64,000 nt of DNA from Sarcina ventriculi (GTDB lineage: Bacteria > Bacillota > Clostridia > Clostridiales > Clostridiaceae). Under the pieces are notes generated by a model. The model was not told the DNA's origin. It saw nothing but the letters and a program-made list of their open reading frames with translations, and searched no databases. The translations under genes and the position numbers were made by a program. Numbering within the stretch: position 1 is the first letter of the stretch; every line of letters starts with the position of its first letter. Location: positions 124,001 to 188,000 of the forward strand of contig NZ_UAUL01000001.1 in assembly GCF_900456775.1 (NCBI RefSeq), read 5' to 3'. Shown piece by piece: positions 54,078 to 63,120 of the stretch.

Positions 54078-55115
54078 CTAATCTACATTACTTAAATTAA
54101 ATAAATAATCATATGTTGATTTAGGTACAAAATTTTTAATTTCATCTAAACAACGCTGTTTAAAAAGTTCTCTCACCTTTGAAGCACTAATTGCTACATT
54201 TTCAAATTCTTTTCTTTTTATTTCTATAAGATTTAACCCATATTCTTTTAATACTCTCTTCATGATTTTATTATATTCATTAGTGCTTTTAGAAAAAGGC
54301 TCTTCTCCAACATATCTTTTTGTTATATTTAATGATTTTGCAATATAACTTGAAAAAATTTTACTATCTAAAATAGCTTGTATTTTTAAAACTTCATTTT
54401 TTTCTCTTATAAAATAAGATGGAAATGTAGCATTTGATATTATATAATCATTAGCTTTATGTAAAATAACATTTTCTAAATCTGCAAGTCCTTTTTCAAC
54501 CATATTATATCTATCTACATTTGAAAAAAAAGATTTGTTTTCCCAAAGAACAAATACATGTACTAAATCATTTTCTCTACTCGCCTCTTCTATCAAGTAT
54601 CTATGACCTAATGTAAAAGGATTTGCATTAATTACAACAGATGCTATATTTTCAAAATATATTTTAGGAGTTTCTTTTATCAATTTATTGCAATAATCTT
54701 TAATTCCATTTTTCTTATTCTCAAGAAGAATTACTTTATCTTCAACACTTTCTATATCATAAAAACCAAAATCTCTAAAAATCAAACTGTTTTTAGGCTT
54801 AGTATATACAAAAATGTGAGTGTATCCCCTTCTATATTGTTCATTTATAAGATTTGATATTATCTTATTAGATACTCCAAATCCCTTAAACTCATCCGAA
54901 ACAGCTATACATTTTAATATGTTTTCTTTAAATGACCCCGTGCCTATTATTTTATCACCATCATACAAAACCAAAGTATAATCTAAATCTTTATCTAAAT
55001 CCAATTCATATTCATTTAAAAATTTTTCTACATATTTTAAAGTAAAATCATCTTTGTTTTCAATAATAACCTCTTCAAAATTGCAATACTCCAAAAACTT
55101 TCTTCCTTTCAACAT
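54078..55115 (-). CDS. citC: Citrate lyase ligase
   Basis: A 345-residue citrate [pro-3S]-lyase ligase. The N-terminal GNAT-like domain ([15 protein letters not shown]) and the nucleotidyltransferase domain ([18 protein letters not shown] near 162, [10 protein letters not shown] near 318) are clear. It activates citrate lyase by acetylating the prosthetic group with ATP and acetate. The ATG at 55115 lacks a close ribosome site; a TTG at codon 8 lies 7 bases after AAGGAAG and may be the true start. Confidence 0.93.
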   Translation of the reverse strand: MLKGRKFLEYCNFEEVIIENKDDFTLKYVEKFLNEYELDLDKDLDYTLVLYDGDKIIGTGSFKENILKCIAVSDEFKGFGVSNKIISNLINEQYRRGYTHIFVYTKPKNSLIFRDFGFYDIESVEDKVILLENKKNGIKDYCNKLIKETPKIYFENIASVVINANPFTLGHRYLIEEASRENDLVHVFVLWENKSFFSNVDRYNMVEKGLADLENVILHKANDYIISNATFPSYFIREKNEVLKIQAILDSKIFSSYIAKSLNITKRYVGEEPFSKSTNEYNKIMKRVLKEYGLNLIEIKRKEFENVAISASKVRELFKQRCLDEIKNFVPKSTYDYLFNLSNVD

Positions 55116-55129
55116 TGTATATATATTTT

Positions 55130-56290
55130 TTACTTATCCTTAAATTTTATAACAGCCTGTGATACTACTTGCACAACTTCTCTATTAAATACACTTGGAA
55201 GTATATACTCTTCATTTAATTCATCATCTTTAACTAAAGAAGCAATAGCTTTTGCAACTTCTAATTTCATATCGTCATTAATATTTTTTATTCTACCCTC
55301 TAATAGTCCTTTAAAAAGCCCTGGAAAAACTAAAAGATTATTCATTTGATTTTTAAAATCCCCTCTTCCTGTAGCTGTTATTCTAGCCCCTCCAAGTTTT
55401 GCATACTTAGGTAATATCTCCGGAATAGGATTTGCAAGCGCAAACACCATAGAATCTTTATTCATTGTTTTTATCATTTCTGTTGTCACTACATTTCCAA
55501 CACAAACACCTACAAATACATCTTTTCCTTTTATTAAATCCTCAATATAACCTGCTTCAAAGTTTCTATTTGTTAATTTAGCTATTTTTTCTTGAGCTTT
55601 ATTTAAAGATTTATCACCTTCTATTAAGGCTCCATTTATATCACATAAAACTATATCTTTAACACCTGCTGAAAGCAAAAGATTTGCTATTGCAATCCCT
55701 GAGGCACCAGCTCCATCTATTACAACCTTTATATCTTCTATATTTTTATTAACTATTCTCAAACCATTATAAAACCCTGCTAAAACCGATATAGCTGTTC
55801 CATGCTGATCATCATGGTAAACTGGTATATCTAATACTTCTTTTAATTTATCTTCTATATAAAAACACTCAGGAGCCTTTATATCCTCTAAATGAATTCC
55901 TGCAAAACCTGGCGATATAGATTTTATTACATTTACAATCTCATCCTTATCTGTAGCATCTATAGCTATTGGATATGCGTCTGTTCCTGCAAAAGATTTA
56001 TGTAATAATGCCTTTCCCTCAATTACTGGTAAACTCCCAAAAGCCCCAATATCTCCAAGCCCTAAAACAGCTGTACCGTTAGATATAACAGCAACACTTC
56101 TACCTTTTAATGTATAATCATAAGCCTTTTCTTTATTTTTAGCTATTTCTAAACAAGGTGCTGCAACCCCAGGCGTATATGCTAGAGAAAGTTCCTCCTT
56201 ATTAGTAACTGGAATAATTGCCTCTACTTTTATTTCACCCTTATACTCTTTATGTAAATCTAAAGACATTTGTTTCACATCAATTTTCAT
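55130..56290 (-). CDS. Malic-type enzyme / oxaloacetate decarboxylase of the citrate operon
   Basis: A 386-residue NAD-linked malic-enzyme-family protein of bacterial short type. Motifs are LAYTPGVAAPCLEI (36-49), HDDQHGTAISVLAG (around 150), GAGASGIAIANLL (around 184). It decarboxylates malate, and family members in citrate clusters (CitM of Lactococcus) act as soluble oxaloacetate decarboxylases. Gene order here, malic-type enzyme then citC-citD-citE-citF-citX, matches the Lactococcus citM-citCDEFX cluster, so an oxaloacetate decarboxylase role is probable. It is first in the operon, 14 bases ahead of citC, with AGGAGGA. Confidence 0.9.
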   Translation of the reverse strand: MKIDVKQMSLDLHKEYKGEIKVEAIIPVTNKEELSLAYTPGVAAPCLEIAKNKEKAYDYTLKGRSVAVISNGTAVLGLGDIGAFGSLPVIEGKALLHKSFAGTDAYPIAIDATDKDEIVNVIKSISPGFAGIHLEDIKAPECFYIEDKLKEVLDIPVYHDDQHGTAISVLAGFYNGLRIVNKNIEDIKVVIDGAGASGIAIANLLLSAGVKDIVLCDINGALIEGDKSLNKAQEKIAKLTNRNFEAGYIEDLIKGKDVFVGVCVGNVVTTEMIKTMNKDSMVFALANPIPEILPKYAKLGGARITATGRGDFKNQMNNLLVFPGLFKGLLEGRIKNINDDMKLEVAKAIASLVKDDELNEEYILPSVFNREVVQVVSQAVIKFKDK

Positions 56291-56333
56291 TTATAAACTC
56301 CTCCTCGTTTATAATAAGCTATTTCTTGTATTA

Positions 56334-56362
56334 ATAGTATCAAAATTCTCAACCTCAGTCAA
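56334..56362 (-). promoter_or_regulatory. Probable promoter of the citrate operon
   Basis: On the minus strand TTGACT (56357-56362), 17 bases, then TACTAT (56334-56339). Leader about 35 bases before the malic-type gene. Confidence 0.6.
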
Positions 56363-56436
56363 CACATATGTTTTATAAATTAACAAATGTTAAATATATT
56401 TATAATTATTAATTTTTTTATAAATAAAATTATAAA

Positions 56437-56466
56437 AAAAACAAGGCAATATATTGCCTTGTTTTT
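56437..56466. terminator. Terminator after the TIGR04540-like gene
   Basis: A 30-base perfect palindrome (AAAAACAAGGCAATA and complement) flanked by A and T runs. Confidence 0.85.
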
Positions 56467-56476
56467 ATTTATATTA

Positions 56477-56713
56477 TTAATTATTCATTTCTTTCGCAAT
56501 TTTATCAATAACTGCTTTTCTCTCTTCCCCTAAAGCACTAATTAATTTAACTGGCATAAACCCATCTTTATAAATACTATCCTTATTAGCCTTTATCATT
56601 TTTTCCACAGTTTCTTTTAATTTTTCATATGTAATTAAATCATCAAAATATAAATCAACTACATCTTTTAATTTTGTAGCAAGTTCTTTTGGATTTTTAT
56701 ATACTGCTCTCAT
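56477..56713 (-). CDS. Small TIGR04540-like protein
   Basis: A 78-residue charged helical protein. MRAVYKNPKELATKLKDVVD and the conserved KDGFMP... and LGEERK segments resemble the clostridial TIGR04540 family, recalled from memory, whose function is unknown. AAGGAG precedes the ATG and a strong terminator follows. Confidence 0.72.
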   Translation of the reverse strand: MRAVYKNPKELATKLKDVVDLYFDDLITYEKLKETVEKMIKANKDSIYKDGFMPVKLISALGEERKAVIDKIAKEMNN

Positions 56714-56931
56714 ATTTAGCTCCTTATACTAGTTTTATTTTAATTATAACATTTACATCGTAAATATAACAACATTTTCAAGCATATTATAGCATCTTAA
56801 AGTAGTTAGTACAAGTTTGTAAATTTCCCATCTAAACTCTCATAAAATATAAATATTTATGGATATTTATCTTTTACTAAACATAAAATTTTTATATGAA
56901 ACTATAATCAATTCTAGGAGATTTATATAAT

Positions 56932-57714
56932 ATGAAAAGAAGCTTATTTATAATTTCAACTTTATTTTTAGTATTTATAACAGGTTATTTTGTTTTTACA
57001 ACTGACAATCTATACAATAATTCTGCCTTATCTGTTAATTCTACCGTTTACGATAATTCTACCACCCAATCAGCACAAGAAGTAACAGATGGCCCTTCTT
57101 TTGATGACTCTGCTAATACTACACTTACAAACTTTTTTAATTCTTATAAGGATTATTTTATAGCCACTCAAAATAGCTTAGTTTATAACGGTTATGCAGA
57201 ATATGGACATACTCTAAGCAATATGAAAATTGATAAAAGTAACTTAGTTATTAAATATTCTGGAAAAATGGAAGATGGATATGGAGAAGATTCTAGAGGA
57301 GAACGAACATTTTCCTTAAACTACATTTTTAAATTAGATGAAGCTGGTACACCTATGGTTTATGAACGAGTTTATAATAATGACTATATGTCCTCTAACA
57401 CAGATTCATTAAATTCTATAATAAAAAACTATATAGTTATGTGGGGAGATCCTAAAGAAAACGACACTTGGAGTCAAAAAGTTATCTATAATGGAAAAGA
57501 ATATACAGCTAAAACAGTTATGACAGATGTATCCTATACTAAATACAATTTAGAAACAACGATAACTGATATAGATGGATTTTATAATGATACCTATATA
57601 GAAAAAAGAACTTATGATAGAGGCTATGGTTTAATATCCTTTGAAAACACACCTGCTATTGATGATAATGAAACATCTATGAATCTAATTTTTGGATATA
57701 CACTTTCAAAATAA
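56932..57714 (+). CDS. Exported or membrane-anchored protein of unknown function
   Basis: A 260-residue protein with an N-terminal signal or anchor (residues about 4-24). A Ser/Thr/Asn-rich linker to about 65 leads into a globular domain I do not recognise, with one conserved-looking block (YVYGAEYGH-like NGYAEYGHTLSNM). It has no Cys. It is monocistronic with a nested terminator. AGGAG lies 11 bases ahead of the start. Probably a surface protein. Confidence 0.6.
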   Translation: MKRSLFIISTLFLVFITGYFVFTTDNLYNNSALSVNSTVYDNSTTQSAQEVTDGPSFDDSANTTLTNFFNSYKDYFIATQNSLVYNGYAEYGHTLSNMKIDKSNLVIKYSGKMEDGYGEDSRGERTFSLNYIFKLDEAGTPMVYERVYNNDYMSSNTDSLNSIIKNYIVMWGDPKENDTWSQKVIYNGKEYTAKTVMTDVSYTKYNLETTITDIDGFYNDTYIEKRTYDRGYGLISFENTPAIDDNETSMNLIFGYTLSK

Positions 57715-57721
57715 TATATTT

Positions 57722-57789
57722 AATATTGATTTTAAATAAAGCTAAAAAATATAATATAAAGTATTTTTTAGCTTTTTAAAATCAATATT
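57722..57789. terminator. Nested double hairpin between convergent genes
   Basis: An outer stem (AATATTGATTTTAAA with TTAAAATCAATATT) encloses an inner stem (AAAGCTAAAAAATA with TATTTTTTAGCTTT). It serves the convergent genes at 56932 and 57824. Confidence 0.75.
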
Positions 57790-57823
57790 CTCTATGTCTA
57801 AAATTAATTATTAATTTAAAATC

Positions 57824-60460
57824 TTAATGTTTCTTTCTTAAAATAAGTTTTTCTATTTCCATTATTATCATAGCTAATATAGATAAACCTAAACATATAA
57901 ATAACATTTCTATATTAAACTCATATGGTATAGATAATATACTTCTAACTCCTGGAAGTAATATTAATAAATATATTATAAATGTAATGCCCATTGCTCC
58001 AAATACATATTTATTTGAAAAAAAACCAAGTTCTATTGAAGTATAATAATCAGATCTTGCGGCTATTGTTTGAAAAATTCTAGCCAGTAAAATAGTTGAA
58101 AATGCCATAGCAGTTCCAAGCTCTGACGAAACTTTAAGCCCTATATACTGTGCTATAATTGTAACTACTCCAATTATAACTCCTCTTAAGATTACAATTC
58201 TCCCAATACCACCTGACAATATACCATCATTAATATTTCTAGGTTTATTATTCATAATATTTTTTTCAGGTGGTTCAAGACCCAAAGCAATAGCTGGTAA
58301 TGAATCATTTATTAAATTTATAAACAGAAGTTGTATTGCAGTAAATGGGTTTGGTAAGTTTACAAATACAGCAAATAATATTGAAATTATAGCACCTAAA
58401 TTCCCTGCAAAAAGATATGTTATAGATTTTTTTATATTGCTAAAAACAGCCCTACCTATCTCAACAGCTTTAACAATAGTTGCAAAGTTATCATCAACTA
58501 AAATCATAGACGCTGCATCTTTTGCAACATCAGTCCCACTTCCCATACCAATTCCTATGTCTGCTTGCTTTAAAGCTGGTGCATCATTTACACCATCTCC
58601 GGTCATAGCAGTGATTTTTTCTCTTTCTTGCCATGCTTTTACTATACGTATTTTGTTTTCAGGTGAAACTCTAGCATACACAGATATATTTTCTAATTTA
58701 TTTTTAAGTTCTATATCATTCATAGAGTCTAACTCTTGACCTGTTAAAGCTATATCATTATTATCCATAAGTCCAATTTCTTTACCAATCGCAGCTGCTG
58801 TTGTTTTATGATCTCCTGTTATCATTATTGTTTTTATTCCAGCATTTTTAGCTATTTTTATAGCATCATAAACTGATTCCCTAGGTGGGTCTATCATAGC
58901 TGTTAATCCTATCAATGTTAAATCAAATTCATCATCTAGCGCAGGAACAAAACTTTCGTTATTAATCTCTTTCATTGCAAAAGCTAAAACCCTCAAAGCT
59001 CTATTTGAAAATTCTTCATTTTTAGCTTTATATTCATTTAAAATATTTTCATTTAAATCAACAACTTCCCCATTTACTAAAGCATATTTACATCTACTTA
59101 AAATAATATCTGGTGCACCTTTAGAAAACATTATAGTTTTTCCATCCACTTCATTAACTGTTGACATTATCTTTCTATCTGAATCAAAAGGAATTTCTCC
59201 TTTTCTTCTATATTCATCTCTTATTTTCTTAAAATCTATACTATTATTTTTAACAAAGTTTATAAGACCAACTTCCGTTGGATCTCCTGTCTCTTTCCCT
59301 TCTTCATTAATATCTGAATCGTTACAAAGAATACTTGCTAACAAGAAATACGTTTCATTTTTAGGCGCTTTTTCTATATTAATTTCAAAACTATATTCTC
59401 CATCTTTACTTATATAGTTATCCACAACAGTCATTTTATTTTGAGTTAAAGTTCCTGTCTTATCCGTACATATTATACTCGTTGCTCCTAAAGTTTCAAC
59501 AGCTGGAAGCTTTCTAATAATAGCTTTTCTTTTTGCCATAGTATTTGTTCCTGATGCCAAAACAATAGTTACTATAGATGATAAAGCCTCTGGAATTGCA
59601 GCTACTGCAACCGATATAGAAAACATAAAAGCATTTACTATAAGTTCTCCTGTAAATCCTACTCTATCAAAAAATACAGCACGCCCAACCTCTAAACCAA
59701 AAATAATAATAGCAAGTATCATAATTATAATCCCAAGTCTCTTACTAAATTGATCTAACTTTTTTTGAAGAGGAGTTTCTTTAGATTCTGCTTTTTCTAG
59801 GAGATTAGCTATTTTCCCAACTTCTGTATTCATACCTGTTGCTGTAACTATAAACATACCACGCCCATAAACAATTGTTGATCCACTAAACACCATATTT
59901 TTTTGATCTCCTAATGAAGATTCCTCATGTATAACATCAGTTACCTTTAAAACTGGTTCTGACTCACCTGTAAGCATTCCCTCTACGCTTTTTAGAGATT
60001 GAGATTCTATAACACGCCCATCTGCTGGTACATAATCCCCAGACTCTAAACAAACAATATCTCCATTTACAATTTCTCTAGCTGGAATAACTATTTTTTC
60101 TCCATCTCTTAAAACTTTAGCACTTGGCGAAGATAATTTTTTTAAGCTATTTAAAGACCCTTCGGCTTTTTTAGTTTGTGTCACACCTAAAATAGCATTT
60201 AAAATTACAACAGCTATTATTATGATTGCTTCAACAGCTTCTTTTAAAAATATTTGAACTATCGCTGCAATTATAAGAATTATTACCAATGGGTCTTTAA
60301 ATTGATTTAATATAAGCTTTAAGGTTGATTCTCCCTCTTTACCCTTTAGTTCATTAAACCCATTTTGCTCCAGTCTTTTTTTAGCTTCGGCATTGCTTAA
60401 ACCACTCTTCTCTGATTTAAATTCACTAATAACATCTTTATACTCTTTTTTATATATCAA
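57824..60460 (-). CDS. P-type calcium-transporting ATPase (P2A, LMCA1-like)
   Basis: An 878-residue P-type ATPase. LTGESEPV (actuator), CTDKTGTLTQNKM (phosphorylated Asp), and MTGDGVNDAPALKQADIG (hinge) are present. IPEALSSIVTIVLASG in helix 4 and NLINDSLPAIALGLE in helix 6 carry the calcium-site residues as in Listeria LMCA1. It pumps calcium out of the cytoplasm with ATP. The start is TTG at 60460, seven bases after GGAGG. It is a single gene, convergent with the exported-protein gene. Confidence 0.92.
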   Translation of the reverse strand: MIYKKEYKDVISEFKSEKSGLSNAEAKKRLEQNGFNELKGKEGESTLKLILNQFKDPLVIILIIAAIVQIFLKEAVEAIIIIAVVILNAILGVTQTKKAEGSLNSLKKLSSPSAKVLRDGEKIVIPAREIVNGDIVCLESGDYVPADGRVIESQSLKSVEGMLTGESEPVLKVTDVIHEESSLGDQKNMVFSGSTIVYGRGMFIVTATGMNTEVGKIANLLEKAESKETPLQKKLDQFSKRLGIIIMILAIIIFGLEVGRAVFFDRVGFTGELIVNAFMFSISVAVAAIPEALSSIVTIVLASGTNTMAKRKAIIRKLPAVETLGATSIICTDKTGTLTQNKMTVVDNYISKDGEYSFEINIEKAPKNETYFLLASILCNDSDINEEGKETGDPTEVGLINFVKNNSIDFKKIRDEYRRKGEIPFDSDRKIMSTVNEVDGKTIMFSKGAPDIILSRCKYALVNGEVVDLNENILNEYKAKNEEFSNRALRVLAFAMKEINNESFVPALDDEFDLTLIGLTAMIDPPRESVYDAIKIAKNAGIKTIMITGDHKTTAAAIGKEIGLMDNNDIALTGQELDSMNDIELKNKLENISVYARVSPENKIRIVKAWQEREKITAMTGDGVNDAPALKQADIGIGMGSGTDVAKDAASMILVDDNFATIVKAVEIGRAVFSNIKKSITYLFAGNLGAIISILFAVFVNLPNPFTAIQLLFINLINDSLPAIALGLEPPEKNIMNNKPRNINDGILSGGIGRIVILRGVIIGVVTIIAQYIGLKVSSELGTAMAFSTILLARIFQTIAARSDYYTSIELGFFSNKYVFGAMGITFIIYLLILLPGVRSILSIPYEFNIEMLFICLGLSILAMIIMEIEKLILRKKH

Positions 60461-60685
60461 AAAAAGACCTCCTCTCTAAAAAATAATATGCTGTAAAAAT
60501 CCTATTTTATTTTTCCTTAATAATTAAAAATATATACACTTAAAACCTTTCTCTATATTTTTCTTTTTACCTACTAGTTTTAATGATATAATTATGTTAC
60601 ATTTTATATGTTATTTTTAATAATCTATCTATACTTATTTTTTTTAGATTTAATAACTTTAAATTATAATTACGGAGGATTTAAA

Positions 60686-62728
60686 ATGAAAAAATTTAGT
60701 CATGGGTGTACCCTAGATTGTTTTGATTGCTGTAAATTTAATGTTTATAATGATAATGGAACCTTAAAAATAGAAGGTGATAAAAATCACCCTTATACAA
60801 ATGGTTTTATATGCGAAAAAGGACTATCTCATTTAAAGAGATTAAATCATAAAGATAGAATCTACACACCCCTTTTAAAAATAAATGGTAAATTTAAAGA
60901 AATTTCTTTTGAAAGAGCACTAAATATAATGGCTGAAAGGCTTACATACTATAAAAAAAATTTTTCTTCAAAATCCATTCTACATTATGATCAGTTTGGT
61001 AGTGGATCTTCTCTAAAATCAATAGCAGATATATTCTTTAACTTCTATGGAGGAGTTAATAAAGCAGATGGTGGTCCTTGTTGGAGTGCTGGTATGAGAG
61101 CTACTAAATATGATTTTGGTGATGCAAAAAGCCATAGTCTTTCTGATATGTTAAATAGCAAGTCAATATTTTTATGGGGCAAAAATCCTGCAAACACATC
61201 AATTCATACACTAAATATAATAAAAAAAGCCAAAGAAAAAAATATACCAATTATAGTTATTGATCCAATCTTTAGTGAAACTGCTAAACTCGCTGATAAA
61301 TACATAAAAATCATTCCAGGAACAGACGGTGCTTTAGCCCTTGCCATGGCTAAAATAATTATAAAAAACAATGCTTATAATAAAGATTTTATAGAAAAAC
61401 ACGTTATTGGCTTTAACGAATTTAAAAATTACTTAAACACATTAAGCCTTGATTATTTATGTGAAGAATGTGGGATTTCTTTAGAAGAAATCATAAATAT
61501 TACAAATATTTATATCAATAAATTTTCTACGATTCTAATAGGATATGGTGTTCAAAAATATATAAATGGTGGAAATTCAATAAGATGTATAAACGCCTTA
61601 GGCGCTATAACTGGTCAAATCGGTAAAAGTGGTGGCGGAATAAATTATGCTAATAAGGTCTTTACAAGGATTTTAAACTTAGACCCATACAACAGTGAAC
61701 ATTTTGCAACAAATAATTTTTTCCAAGTTTCTAAAATATCTAATTTTATAAACAAATGTAATAGCTTAAACCTTAAAGAAGAAGGTATTTTTGAAGCACA
61801 AACTGTTGTTCATGATTCAATTGCTAATGAAAATAATTTGTATAAAACCCCAATTAAAATGGCTGTTATAACAAAAAGCAATCTATTAAATCAACTTCCT
61901 GATATAAACAGCTTAAAAAAAGCTTTTAAAACCATAGAATTTAAAGTGTGTTTTGATATGTTTTTAACTGATACAGCCTCTATATGTGACTTGTTTATTC
62001 CATGTACTAATACCTTAGAAAGTGAAGATATTTTATTTAGCTCAATGAGCAATCCTTACATTATATATAATGAAAAGGTAACTGAACCTAAACATCGTCT
62101 TATGGATGAATATAACTTTTTTATGGAACTTGCAAAAATTATGAACATTAAAACTTATCCTAAAGTTTCAAAAAAAGAATATTTAAAAAAGATAATAGAA
62201 CCATTAACACATTCTAATAAAGATATAACGTTAGATTATTTGAAAGATAACTGTTTTACTCTTCATAAAGATGTGGCTTGGGAAGATTTGAGCTTTAAAA
62301 CTCCCTCTAAAAAATATGAGTTATTTTCATCTTTAGCTAAAGATGAGTGTGGTCACCCTCTTCCAACTTATTTAAAAAGCAAAAATCACCCTAAAAACTT
62401 ATTAAGACTTATCACAGTCCATGGAAAAGATAGTTTATCTAGTCAACACTTTATTGACAAGGGAGGCATATGCGAGTTTTTTATTAATGAAAATACTTGC
62501 AAAGAATTTAATATAACAAATAAAGAAATTGTAATACTAAAAACTAAAAATGGAAAAATTAAAGCCAAAGCACTAATAGATAATGGAATTCCTAATAACG
62601 TTATAAAAATATATGTAGGTTGGTGGGAAAAACATGGTAATCCAAATATTTTAACATCATCAAATATATCAGATATTGGTGGACAAATAACATATAACGA
62701 TAGTTTTGTAGAAATAAAAAAAGAATAG
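60686..62728 (+). CDS. Molybdopterin (Mo/W-bis-MGD) oxidoreductase with N-terminal 4Fe-4S site
   Basis: A 680-residue protein of the DMSO reductase superfamily. The N-terminal 4Fe-4S site is HGCTLDCFDCC ... GFICEKG. Cofactor motifs include KADGGPCWSAGMRATKYDFG (with a Cys possibly ligating Mo/W), LWGKNPANTSIHT, and VIDPIFSETAKLAD, plus ITGQIGKSGGGINYAN. The C-terminal domain is the usual molydopterin-dinucleotide-binding barrel (GGICEFFINENTCKE, VGWWEKHGNPN). The electron partner is unknown, with no other subunit or cofactor synthesis gene here. The start is at 60686 behind CGGAGGA; upstream in-frame codons encode a spurious hydrophobic extension. Confidence 0.88.
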   Translation: MKKFSHGCTLDCFDCCKFNVYNDNGTLKIEGDKNHPYTNGFICEKGLSHLKRLNHKDRIYTPLLKINGKFKEISFERALNIMAERLTYYKKNFSSKSILHYDQFGSGSSLKSIADIFFNFYGGVNKADGGPCWSAGMRATKYDFGDAKSHSLSDMLNSKSIFLWGKNPANTSIHTLNIIKKAKEKNIPIIVIDPIFSETAKLADKYIKIIPGTDGALALAMAKIIIKNNAYNKDFIEKHVIGFNEFKNYLNTLSLDYLCEECGISLEEIINITNIYINKFSTILIGYGVQKYINGGNSIRCINALGAITGQIGKSGGGINYANKVFTRILNLDPYNSEHFATNNFFQVSKISNFINKCNSLNLKEEGIFEAQTVVHDSIANENNLYKTPIKMAVITKSNLLNQLPDINSLKKAFKTIEFKVCFDMFLTDTASICDLFIPCTNTLESEDILFSSMSNPYIIYNEKVTEPKHRLMDEYNFFMELAKIMNIKTYPKVSKKEYLKKIIEPLTHSNKDITLDYLKDNCFTLHKDVAWEDLSFKTPSKKYELFSSLAKDECGHPLPTYLKSKNHPKNLLRLITVHGKDSLSSQHFIDKGGICEFFINENTCKEFNITNKEIVILKTKNGKIKAKALIDNGIPNNVIKIYVGWWEKHGNPNILTSSNISDIGGQITYNDSFVEIKKE

Positions 62729-62746
62729 GCAAATTGCCTATTCTTT
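62720..62746. terminator. Terminator after the molybdopterin oxidoreductase gene
   Basis: AAAGAATAGGCAA and TTGCCTATTCTTT pair perfectly around one base, overlapping the stop codon. Confidence 0.85.
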
Positions 62747-62751
62747 AATTT

Positions 62752-63039
62752 TTAATATTCATAATCTACAACCGCACGCTTTGAAACAGCATCTCTAACC
62801 TTAGCTGCAACCTTTAAATGTTCTTCACTGACTTGGTATTTATTTAAATCTTCCTTAGTTTCAAAATCAGAATTTAAAACAATATCATAAGCGCTATCAG
62901 TTGTATTAAAATTTATTCCAACCTCTATAAATTTTATGTAAGGTAATTTTTCCTTTAATCCTTCTAAAGAATTTTTTATCTCTAATGCTGTATCATTGTT
63001 CTTCTCTTTTAAAGTCCACATTACAAGATGTTTTACCAT
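62752..63039 (-). CDS. Dabb (stress-responsive alpha-beta barrel) domain protein
   Basis: A 95-residue single Dabb domain (ferredoxin-like fold), with the HLVMWTLKEK start, GINFNTTDSAYDIVLNSDFE in the middle and YQVSEEHLKVAAKVRDAV at the end. Family members form dimers; the function is unknown in most bacteria. Convergent with the oxidoreductase gene. Confidence 0.85.
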   Translation of the reverse strand: MVKHLVMWTLKEKNNDTALEIKNSLEGLKEKLPYIKFIEVGINFNTTDSAYDIVLNSDFETKEDLNKYQVSEEHLKVAAKVRDAVSKRAVVDYEY

Positions 63040-63120
63040 TTTATCTCACACTCCTAATTAGTTTTTATCTTAATAAGAAATCAAATATACAATCATTATA
63101 CAACAAATTTAATCATTTAA

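Noticed and set aside
60608-60685. N-terminal extension of the molybdopterin oxidoreductase
   Set aside because: The 26 extra hydrophobic codons precede the CGGAGGA site, which fits the ATG at 60686.
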